From the NCBI RefSeq assembly GCF_021740465.1, contig NZ_JAIOZR010000003.1, positions 62,001-126,000 on the forward strand: 64,000 nt of DNA, read 5' to 3'. Position numbers and translations under genes: made by a program. The DNA comes from Chlorobium sp. GTDB lineage: Bacteria > Bacteroidota > Chlorobiia > Chlorobiales > Chlorobiaceae. Position 1 is the first letter of the stretch. Each line of letters begins with the position of its first letter. This document shows positions 29,396-36,941 of the stretch, piece after piece. The notes under the pieces were generated by a model. The model ran no database searches, had not been told where the DNA came from, and was given only the letters and a program-made list of their open reading frames with translations.

Positions 29396-30253
29396 ATGTC
29401 GAAAATGAGACCCAGCGGTGGGTATCGCGATCATTTATGGGCATCTCTATAAAGTGTGATGAGCGATCAAAGAGCAAGGCGGACGGAGCGGAGAAACCGG
29501 AGTGTACACGTAGTACATGAGGATTTCGAGCACCGACCAACGCAGCAATTTGGGCGCGCAATAACTTTATAGGGATGCCCTTATGACGCTACCGTCTGGT
29601 TCTGCGAAGCGTTTGTTGATTCCCGCTCGCGTCTGACCGATCAGATGGTACAGGCTGCCAGATCCGGCAGACAGAATATCGCCGAAGGCAGCCGCGCTTC
29701 GGCAACCTCATCACAAACGGAGCTTCGTCTGCTTAACGTCGCGCGCTCCAGCCTCGAAGAACTGCTGCTCGACTACGAAGACTATCTGCGACACCGTCGC
29801 CTCAGGCAGTGGAAGCCCGACTGCCCCGAAGCGCTTGCCGTCCGGCAGGTCCCCCGGAAATTCAAGGCGGATTCGCCCGATACGTCGGATACGTCTGATC
29901 TGACGGATCAGGAACGATGGACACTTTATGCGCCCTGGCTCGAACACGCCGACCCCGCCGTGCGGGCCAACGCCCTGATCTGTTTGATCAACCAGGCCAA
30001 TTTTCTGCTCGACCAGCAAATTGCCTCGCTCGAAACCCGCTTCATCGAAGAGGGCGGCTACAGCGAACAGCTCGCAACCGCACGGCTGGCCCATCGGGTC
30101 AAGCAGAAAACAGACCCTTCTCTTCACATTCCGCCCTGTCCGCAATGCGGAAAACCGACCGTCCTGCGCACGGCGCAATCCGGAAAAAACGCCGGCAAGC
30201 AGTTCTGGGGCTGCAGCGCTTACCCCGACTGCAAAGGCGTTATTGCTATTTGA
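29396..30253 (+). pseudogene. Four-helix-bundle protein with topoisomerase-type zinc finger, interrupted at 5' end
   Basis: The first codons (ATG at 29396, MSKMRPSGGYRDHL) fit the N-terminus of the four-helix-bundle family, where a short GxYR motif precedes the helices. The MITE-like element then interrupts it. The family sequence resumes right after the element (YDATVWFCEAFVDSRSRLTD) and runs open to the stop at 30253. A few residues of the first helix are missing and the two parts are in different frames. The longest remaining frame starts at an internal ATG at 29645 and gives 202 residues with QAARSGRQNIAEGSRAS, LLDYEDYLRHR, and a C-terminal zinc finger CPQCGKPTVLR...FWGCSAYPDCKG. The truncated product may still be made but lacks the first helix. 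Confidence 0.75.
29439..29580. mobile_element. 142-bp MITE-like element with terminal inverted repeats and TTAT direct repeats
   Basis: The ends GGGCATCTCTATAAAGT (29439-29455) and ACTTTATAGGGATGCCC (29564-29580) are inverted copies with one mismatch in 17. The element is flanked by TTAT on both sides (29435-29438 and 29581-29584), as expected of a target-site duplication. No transposase is encoded. Its interior is GC-rich and includes GTACACGTAGTAC, a perfect palindrome. The insertion separates the start of the four-helix-bundle gene from the rest. Related mobile repeats with such GGGCATCCCTA-type ends are familiar from other bacteria, but I cannot name the family. Confidence 0.75.
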
Positions 30254-30462
30254 CGGATCGCTCAATGCCGCGCTCCCATATGCCCGAAACGTTTGCCACA
30301 TCCTTGTCGGGAGAATTCCGGCAGGGGAGTCTCGCCTTCTGTCAGGAAAATCGGAAAAGTTGTCTGAGCGTCAGATTATTCGAAAAACTTTCGTTCCGGG
30401 TGCCTGGTAATCCGGTGAAGTGTGATTTCTATCGAAGAGCGAATTTTTCTTTGAATAGATGG

Positions 30463-30503
30463 ATTTCATGATTATTATATCATAATAACTATGAAATTAT
30501 AAT
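30463..30503 (+). promoter_or_regulatory. Palindrome and TATAAT box just before the NLR-like gene
   Basis: ATTTCAT (30463-30469) pairs with ATGAAAT (30491-30497), and inside it TTATTAT pairs with ATAATAA around an ATC loop, giving a 35-bp interrupted palindrome. It ends one base before a perfect TATAAT (30498-30503). The gene starts at 30513, so transcription from this box would yield an mRNA with almost no leader. No ribosome binding site precedes the ATG. The palindrome covers the -35 region and is a natural operator candidate. Confidence 0.5.
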
Positions 30504-30512
30504 CATGTTGCG

Positions 30513-33500
30513 ATGCCTGTAAACCCTTTCTGCTATACGGTTCTCTCTCTCGATGCACCATTCTGCGGTCGCGATGAGGAACTTGACGCCCTCTGTGCCC
30601 ATGCACGATCGAATACGAACGTTGTCCTCTACTCGCCGAGGAGATATGGCAAAACATCGCTTATCAAGCGGGTGCAGGACGTGCTTTCGCGCGAGAAGTT
30701 TATTACCCTCGCTATCGATATTTCAGGAGCGACAAGCGCCGAGGATGTGGCCTCCCTCATAGCCCGAGATATTTTCAGGTTTGTCGAACAGAAGGGCCCT
30801 CTGCTGAAAAAAGCACTGAGCATTATCAATAACTGGCGTCCCAACTTCACCCCGCAGCCTGATGGCAGCGTTTCGGTCTCGGTTCAGCCGGTGAGCCAGA
30901 AAACAGGTATCGCCTTTCTTGAAGAGACGCTCGAAGGCCTCGACCGCTTTCTTGCCGGCAATCCCCAGCAAACCAACATCGTGCTCGACGAATTCCAGGA
31001 GATTGCCGAACTAAGGAACGGTGAACAGATCGAGGCCCTTCTGCGCAAACACATCCAGCATCAGACAAACTGCTCCTGGTTTTTTCTCGGGAGCCGTCGG
31101 CGAATGCTGCTCGACATGTTTGAAGAGGAGAGTCGTCCGTTCTACCGAAGCGCCGTCAAAATGCAGTTACCGCCACTTCCTGAAGAGGATGCTGTGAGTT
31201 TTGTCATGGAACGATTCAAGGCAGGAGGCAAGGAGTGCCCCCGGGAAATCGCTGCCCGGATCATCGGCATCACCCAGGCTTATCCGTTTTATGTCCAGCG
31301 GGTTTCGGGAGAGATATTTACCCGCGCCCGGAAAGAAGAGATCGGGGAACAGGAGTTACAGGAAGGTATCCGGAGCATGCTCGAACAGGAGGAACGATAC
31401 TACGCAAGCATTGAACGATCCCTGCCGGCAGGACAGAAAAAGCTGCTCAGGGCGCTTGCGAAGGAACCGGCTGACAGCCCTTATGCCGTGGACTACCAGC
31501 GGAAACACCGCCTCGGTTCGCTCAGCGCCATTCAGGCAGGAATCAGAAAGCTCAGGACGCTCGATCATATCCAGGAGGATGGGGGAGTGACCCGTCTGAC
31601 TGATCCGATGTTCGCATTGTGGCTCATCGAGCAGGAACAGGAACTGCTGCCGGACAAAGACTCGCCAGTTGAAAACACGAAACAGCTATCGTTCGGCCAG
31701 ACGTTTCTTGAATACAATGTCGAGCAGAGTCTGCAGAGGGGCTATTCCGAAATGCCCGGCTACAGGTCGGATGAGGGTGTTGACATCAAAGCCGAGCTGC
31801 CCGAAACGGAAGGAGGCGATAACCGTCCGCGAATAACCATTTTTCTCTCGTATGCCCACGACGATCAGGCATTGAAAGAGCGCTTTTTCGATCTCATCAG
31901 GAACCGTCTCAAATCCTCGAAGGATTACCATTTTTCCTTTTCCGCCGACACCGATCTCCTTTGCGGCACACAATGGCATGACGAACTGCAGGAGCGGATC
32001 AGGAGCTGCGATTTCGGCTTGTTGCTCTTATCCAGCAGCTTTCTGGCAAGCGCCTACATTCAGGATCACGAGGTACCGCACCTCATTGACCGGTGCTTTC
32101 CGGTAGTCATTAAAAGTATCGATATAAGCAGACAGAACCTGCGTGGCCTCGAAAAACTGCAGATCTATCACTATCAGCAGAACAGGTCGTTCGAAGAGGT
32201 AAAGGGGCCTAACCAGACACGATTCATCAATGCATTCGCCAAACAGATCGAGGACAGGGTAGAAGCATATCTGAAGAACCGCGAACGGGAACGGTTTTCA
32301 CGCCTGAGCTGCGATGACGAACCGATACGAAAACTTACCAACAGGCACCTGAAAAGCCCTGGGTACGAATGTGCAAGGTATATCGAGAACTGCGCCAGTA
32401 AAGGAACCATCTCCCACAAGGCAGAAAGCGTATCGGCGGCGGATACCGTCAAGGCTCGTCCCTATATCATAAACTGGGCGCTTGAAACCGATGTACCCTT
32501 TTTCGCATTGCTCGGCGATTTCGGCACAGGAAAAACCTTCACCTGCCGGATGCTTACCCGCGAGATCAACACAATGCACGACGAATCGCCTGAAACGGTG
32601 CCCCTCTGTATCTATATTGACCTGAGAAGGGTGTCAACCCGCATCGGAACAGAGAAGAGAGTCCCAAAGCTTGTTGACATTCTTCAGGATGCCATCAGTT
32701 TTGCCAAAGACCCGCTCGACAAGAGCATCGTAACGCCCGAGGATATCATCCGTCTTGTGCGCTCGAACCGGGCGATGATCATCTTCGACGGTCTCGATGA
32801 AAAGACCGTGCATTTTACCCCTGAAGAAACCAACCAGTTCATTGCTGAACTCTGGAGCATCCGGGAACAGCGGGATAAAAAGGAGAACAAGCCGCCCCAG
32901 GGAAAACTCCTCATCAGTTGTCGTAGCCACTACTTCAGGGACACCATCGAGCAGAACACCCTCTTTCTCGGCAGGGATCGCGAAGGGCGCAGCAAGGAGG
33001 AGTACCGATCGTGTACACTGTTACCCTTCGACAGTGAACAGATCAGGGAGTACCTGGAAAAACGGCTCGGATGCGACAGGGAGAAGACAGACCGGATCGC
33101 CAACCTCTTCGACGAGGTGCATAACCTGAAAGATCTGGCATCGAGGCCATACACCCTTTCCCTGATTACCGAATTCATTCCGGACATCGAACGGCTCATT
33201 GCCGAAGGCCGGCCTGTCAACACGGCAACCCTTTACGACACAACCGTGGATAACTGGCTGGCGAGAGACGAGGGCAAACATGAATTCAGTGTGCCGCACA
33301 AGAAACGCCTCATGAAATCGCTTGCCGCCGAAGTCCACAAAAGGGCTGGCGAAGGGATGAAAACGGATGAACTCGACGAATGGCTCGATGATTGGCTCTA
33401 TCTGAACCCGGCCATCAGGGATGCCTATGCCGGCATGAACCGCGAAACGCTCAAGAAAGACCTTCGCACGGCCACCTTCATCATCCGCGAAACCGAAGGC

Positions 33501-36125
33501 AGCTTCTCTTTCGCCCACACATCCCTGCAGGAGTTCTTTCTTGCGGGGTTCATTGTCGATGTGCTCTCGGCACGGCAGTTCGAGCCGCTGGCGCTGGAGA
33601 TGAAAATGCCCTCAAAAGAGACGCTCGACTTCGTGGCCGATATGCTCGAAATCGATGAACGCAAATCATCCGGAGTCACTGCGGCTATCGCAACGATTCT
33701 TGAATCCTCCTATCTCAAAAGTGTTGCCGAACTGGCCTTCGCACTCTGCCTGAAACTGCATGAGCATGGAATGCCCATTTCTGCACTGCGAGCCGTACAT
33801 CTTGAACAGGCCGATCTTGCCGGTTGGGTGATCGGGAACCTGAACCTTTCGGGAGCCCGTTTCGATGCTGCAAATCTGAGAGGTACGAGCTTCAGGAACA
33901 CCGTGCTCAGCAAAGCCTCCTTCAGGAACGCTAACCTCGTCAATGCCGAGTTTCTTGACTGCAACGCAGCCGGGGCAGATTACACGGAAGCCGATGCCGT
34001 TGCGGGAATCTGGCGCAATTGCGATCTCCGGAAAAGCCAATGGTTATCAGCAGAACTCCGACTTGCTTCGTTCGTGGGATGTCAGGCATCTGATAGGGTG
34101 GATTTTCCGGACGAGAGTCTCTTTGTTGTTGCTCGCTGCGAAGGCTTGACCAGCTTGCCCATTCCTGCAAAAACCCTATTCTCGATCTATGACGGTCATT
34201 CCGGTAGCGTATCGGCTGCGTCATTCAGCCCGGAGGACGGGACGCGCATCGTTTCCGGCTCTGGCGACAAAACGCTGAAGCTGTGGGATGCGCACTCCGG
34301 CACCTGCCTCCAGACACTCACCGGCCATTCCGGCTTGGTCAGCGCTGCGTCATTCAGCCCGGACGGGACGCGCATTGTTTCCGGTTCTGCCGATAAAACG
34401 CTGAAGCTATGGGATGCGCACTCCGGCACCTGCCTCCGGACGCTCTCCGGTCATTCCGACTGGGTCAGCGCTGCATCATTCAGCCCGGACGGGACGCAAA
34501 TCGTTTCGGGTTCTGACGATGAAACGCTCAGGCTGTGGGATGCGCACTCCGGCATCTGCCTCCGGACGCTCACCGGCCATTCCAGCCTTGTCAACGCTGC
34601 ATCATTCAGCCCGGACGGGACGCGCATTGTTTCCGGTTCCGGCGATAAAACGCTGAAGCTGTGGGATGCACACTCCGGCATCTGCCTCCAGACGCTCACC
34701 GGCCATTCCGGCTTGGTCAGCGCTGCATCATTCAGCCCTGATGGGATGCGCATTGTTTCCGGTTCTTATGATAAAACGCTCAGGCTGTGGGATGCGCACT
34801 CCGGCATCTGCCTCCAGACGCTCACCGGCAATTCCGGCTGGGTCATCGCTGCATCATTCAGCCCTGATGGGATACGCATTGTTTCAGGTTCTGCCGATAA
34901 AACGCTGAAGCTGTGGGATGCGTATTCCGGCATCTGCCTCCAGACGCTCACCGGCCATTCCGGCTGGCTCAGCGCTGCATCATTCAGCCCTGATGGGATG
35001 CGCATTGTTTCCGGTTCTGCCGATAAAACGCTGAAGCTGTGGAATGCGTATTCCGGCATCTGCCTCCAGACGCTCACCGGCAATTCCGGCCGGGTATGGG
35101 CAGTGTCATTCAGCCCTGACGGGACGCGCATTGTTTCCGGTTCTGACGATAAAACGCTGAAGCTGTGGGATGCGCACTCCGGCATCTGCCTCCAGACGCT
35201 CACCGGCCATTCCGGCCGGGTCAGAGTTGCGTCATACAGCCCGGACGGCACGCGCATCGTATCCGGTTCTGACGATCACAACCTGAAGCTGTGGGATGCG
35301 TATTCCGGCATCTGCCTCCAGACGCTCACCGGCCATTCCGACTGGGTCAGCGCTGCGTCATTCAGCCCGGACGGGACGCAAATCGTTTCGGGTTCTGACG
35401 ATGAAACGCTTAGGCTGTGGGATGCGCACTCCGGCATCTGCCTCCAGACGCTCACCGGCCATTCCTACTGGGTCAGCGCTGCGTCATTCAGCCCGGACGG
35501 GACGCAAATCGTTTCAGGTTCTGCCGATGAAACGCTCAGGCTGTGGGATGCGCACTCAGGCATCTGCCTCCAGACGCTCACCGGCCATTCCGGCTGGGTC
35601 ATCGCTGCATCATTCAGCCCTGATGGAATACGCATTGTTTCAGGTTCTGCCGATAAAACGCTTAGGCTGTGGGATGCGCACTCCGGCACCTGCCTCCAGA
35701 CACTCACCGGCCATTCCGGCTGGGTCAGCGCTGCGTCATTCAGCCCGGACGGGACGCGCATCGTTTCCGGTTCTGCCGATAAAACGCTGAAGCTATGGGA
35801 TGCGCACTCCGGTACCTGCCTCTATACGCTCACCGGCCATTCCGGCGGGGTCAACGCTGCGTCATTCAGCCCGGACAGCACGCGTATCGTTTCGGGTTCT
35901 GAAGATAAAACGCTGAAGCTGTGGGACGCCCACTCCGGCCAGTGCCTCATGACGATGGCAAACCTGCCGGATAACGAAACCGCTTCATGGAGTGAAACGG
36001 AGCTGAAACTGCTTTCGGCATCGAAAGAGGCCTGGCGCTGGATCGGCCTTGCCGATGGCTGTCGCCGCCTGCCAATCGAGTTACTCGACGATCCGGCAGA
36101 TCCCTTAACTCGAAGTCTTCAGTGA
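30513..36125 (+). CDS. Giant NLR-like (STAND) receptor: ATPase-TIR-NACHT-pentapeptide-WD40
   Basis: One uninterrupted frame of 1870 residues carries five modules. First, an AAA-type ATPase (residues 15-380) of the archaeal-type ATPase/COG1672 kind, with Walker A SPRRYGKTS (41-49) and Walker B NIVLDEFQEI. Second, a TIR domain (about 438-560) with ITIFLSYAHDDQ, and FLASAYIQDHE that supplies the likely catalytic Glu520. Third, a NACHT NTPase (about 660-1010) with GDFGTGKT (668-675), MIIFDGLDE, and the FSFAHTSLQEFF block. Fourth, pentapeptide-like repeats (about 1095-1190). Fifth, fourteen WD40 repeats (1228-1816) and a 54-residue tail. TIR-NACHT-sensor is the plan of bacterial antiphage NLR/Avs-type receptors, in which TIR cleaves NAD+ on target recognition. 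Having two separate P-loop modules in one chain is unusual. Defence function is inference. It stands alone between a disrupted gene and a terminator. Confidence 0.88.
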   Translation: MPVNPFCYTVLSLDAPFCGRDEELDALCAHARSNTNVVLYSPRRYGKTSLIKRVQDVLSREKFITLAIDISGATSAEDVASLIARDIFRFVEQKGPLLKKALSIINNWRPNFTPQPDGSVSVSVQPVSQKTGIAFLEETLEGLDRFLAGNPQQTNIVLDEFQEIAELRNGEQIEALLRKHIQHQTNCSWFFLGSRRRMLLDMFEEESRPFYRSAVKMQLPPLPEEDAVSFVMERFKAGGKECPREIAARIIGITQAYPFYVQRVSGEIFTRARKEEIGEQELQEGIRSMLEQEERYYASIERSLPAGQKKLLRALAKEPADSPYAVDYQRKHRLGSLSAIQAGIRKLRTLDHIQEDGGVTRLTDPMFALWLIEQEQELLPDKDSPVENTKQLSFGQTFLEYNVEQSLQRGYSEMPGYRSDEGVDIKAELPETEGGDNRPRITIFLSYAHDDQALKERFFDLIRNRLKSSKDYHFSFSADTDLLCGTQWHDELQERIRSCDFGLLLLSSSFLASAYIQDHEVPHLIDRCFPVVIKSIDISRQNLRGLEKLQIYHYQQNRSFEEVKGPNQTRFINAFAKQIEDRVEAYLKNRERERFSRLSCDDEPIRKLTNRHLKSPGYECARYIENCASKGTISHKAESVSAADTVKARPYIINWALETDVPFFALLGDFGTGKTFTCRMLTREINTMHDESPETVPLCIYIDLRRVSTRIGTEKRVPKLVDILQDAISFAKDPLDKSIVTPEDIIRLVRSNRAMIIFDGLDEKTVHFTPEETNQFIAELWSIREQRDKKENKPPQGKLLISCRSHYFRDTIEQNTLFLGRDREGRSKEEYRSCTLLPFDSEQIREYLEKRLGCDREKTDRIANLFDEVHNLKDLASRPYTLSLITEFIPDIERLIAEGRPVNTATLYDTTVDNWLARDEGKHEFSVPHKKRLMKSLAAEVHKRAGEGMKTDELDEWLDDWLYLNPAIRDAYAGMNRETLKKDLRTATFIIRETEGSFSFAHTSLQEFFLAGFIVDVLSARQFEPLALEMKMPSKETLDFVADMLEIDERKSSGVTAAIATILESSYLKSVAELAFALCLKLHEHGMPISALRAVHLEQADLAGWVIGNLNLSGARFDAANLRGTSFRNTVLSKASFRNANLVNAEFLDCNAAGADYTEADAVAGIWRNCDLRKSQWLSAELRLASFVGCQASDRVDFPDESLFVVARCEGLTSLPIPAKTLFSIYDGHSGSVSAASFSPEDGTRIVSGSGDKTLKLWDAHSGTCLQTLTGHSGLVSAASFSPDGTRIVSGSADKTLKLWDAHSGTCLRTLSGHSDWVSAASFSPDGTQIVSGSDDETLRLWDAHSGICLRTLTGHSSLVNAASFSPDGTRIVSGSGDKTLKLWDAHSGICLQTLTGHSGLVSAASFSPDGMRIVSGSYDKTLRLWDAHSGICLQTLTGNSGWVIAASFSPDGIRIVSGSADKTLKLWDAYSGICLQTLTGHSGWLSAASFSPDGMRIVSGSADKTLKLWNAYSGICLQTLTGNSGRVWAVSFSPDGTRIVSGSDDKTLKLWDAHSGICLQTLTGHSGRVRVASYSPDGTRIVSGSDDHNLKLWDAYSGICLQTLTGHSDWVSAASFSPDGTQIVSGSDDETLRLWDAHSGICLQTLTGHSYWVSAASFSPDGTQIVSGSADETLRLWDAHSGICLQTLTGHSGWVIAASFSPDGIRIVSGSADKTLRLWDAHSGTCLQTLTGHSGWVSAASFSPDGTRIVSGSADKTLKLWDAHSGTCLYTLTGHSGGVNAASFSPDSTRIVSGSEDKTLKLWDAHSGQCLMTMANLPDNETASWSETELKLLSASKEAWRWIGLADGCRRLPIELLDDPADPLTRSLQ
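34194..35960 (+). repeat. 14 tandem 126-bp WD40 repeats
   Basis: Fourteen near-identical units lie head to tail, each 42 codons (the first has one extra codon). Each reads G-H-S-x-x-V...SFSPDG...IVSGS...T-L-x-L-W-D-A...SG-x-C-L-x-T-L. Bases are nearly identical between units even at silent sites. Amino-acid differences fall at a few fixed places: positions 4, 5, 7, 16, 17, 23, 25, 28, 33, 36 and 39. Units 3 and 10 differ at only one residue. Fourteen units make two seven-bladed propellers. Confidence 0.97.
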
Positions 36126-36258
36126 TTACATTGATTTCAGGAGAGGGGAATTGGAAACAGAGGCATATGAGGCGCTTTGGATCTATTATTGTTGTTTATT
36201 GTGGTTTTATATTTATAACTTTACATAATTTATATTATACAACAATATGGCAGGGCAG

Positions 36259-36295
36259 CCCGGCAGGCGGTTTTGGGCTCCCTGCGGGGTTTTTT
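36259..36295 (+). terminator. Intrinsic terminator after the NLR-like gene
   Basis: A GC-rich stem (CCCGGCAGG against CCTGCGGGG, one mismatch) with a 13-nt loop is followed by six T. It lies about 135 nt past the stop. The 130 nt before it are AT-rich and hold no gene. Confidence 0.75.
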
Positions 36296-36321
36296 GGTAT
36301 GCACTTCCCCGAACGATGGCG

Positions 36322-36786
36322 TTATTTGAAGAGCACCCCGGTTACCGGATGCCAGAAGGCTGCGGTAAGGAGTGCCGTCAGGACCGGACGGATGACGTTC
36401 TGCCATTTTGTGTTTCTTTCGGCGATCATCGACCAGGTATGGTTGGCTGCTGAAAGAATCAGGAACAGGCAAAAAACCGATACCACTGCGACGTTGGCAT
36501 AGGCGTCCCAATGTGCAATGAACGCGACCAGTGACGTTACGGCCACGGCAAGGAACCAGAACGCGTTCTGGCGCTGGTAGTTGCTGCGCCCTTCGAATCC
36601 TTTCTCCTTTGCCGCCTCATCCCCGAAAAAAAGTCCCTCGATCGCCGAAAGCCCTGCAATCGAACCGACAAACCACGGCGTCATGATGCGCAGCACCTCT
36701 TCGGGTGAATTGCCGTAATAATACGCAAGAAAAACGCCAAGAAAGGTTCCTGCGATACGCAGGGCCTCGAGCAATTTTATGATCAT
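36322..36786 (-). CDS. DUF6790-like integral membrane protein
   Basis: The 154-residue protein has about four membrane helices (for example ALRIAGTFLGVFLAYYY, and FWFLAVAVTSLVAFIAHW). Between the first and second halves is a loop with SIAGLSAIEGLFFGDEAAKEKGFEGRSNYQRQNAFWF. This arrangement and the GxSxxEGxFFGxxAAxxKGF pattern fit DUF6790. It may be involved in membrane stress, but no function is established. It is transcribed leftward toward the terminator of the NLR-like gene. Confidence in coding status is good from its helical pattern and length. Confidence 0.75.
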   Translation of the reverse strand: MIIKLLEALRIAGTFLGVFLAYYYGNSPEEVLRIMTPWFVGSIAGLSAIEGLFFGDEAAKEKGFEGRSNYQRQNAFWFLAVAVTSLVAFIAHWDAYANVAVVSVFCLFLILSAANHTWSMIAERNTKWQNVIRPVLTALLTAAFWHPVTGVLFK

Positions 36787-36857
36787 GGGGGTATATGTTT
36801 ACAGGTGGTTAACGGTTTATAATTGAATAATATAGCGTATTTCCTGTTTTTCGGCAT

Positions 36858-36898
36858 AAAAAAAAAGGACGTCCCCGGTTTCAGTTCCGGGACGGCCT
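36858..36898 (-). terminator. Intrinsic terminator of the ATP-citrate lyase operon
   Basis: On the minus strand AGGCCGTCCCGG pairs with CCGGGGACGTCCT (one mismatch and a bulge), followed by nine T. It lies about 45 nt past the aclA stop. Confidence 0.87.
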
Positions 36899-36941
36899 CT
36901 ATGGTCATATGGTCAGATCGTAAAGATTATCGCCAGTTGCC

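Noticed and set aside
29340-29561. Minus-strand frame of 73 codons across the MITE-like element
   Set aside because: It runs through the left terminal repeat and has no family similarity.
34196-35761. Several antisense frames in the WD40 region
   Set aside because: They repeat with the same 126-bp period and are produced by the repeats themselves.
34194-35960. Regularly spaced repeats suggesting a CRISPR array
   Set aside because: The unit is 126 bp, in-frame and without unique spacers. It is the DNA of WD40 repeats inside one open reading frame.
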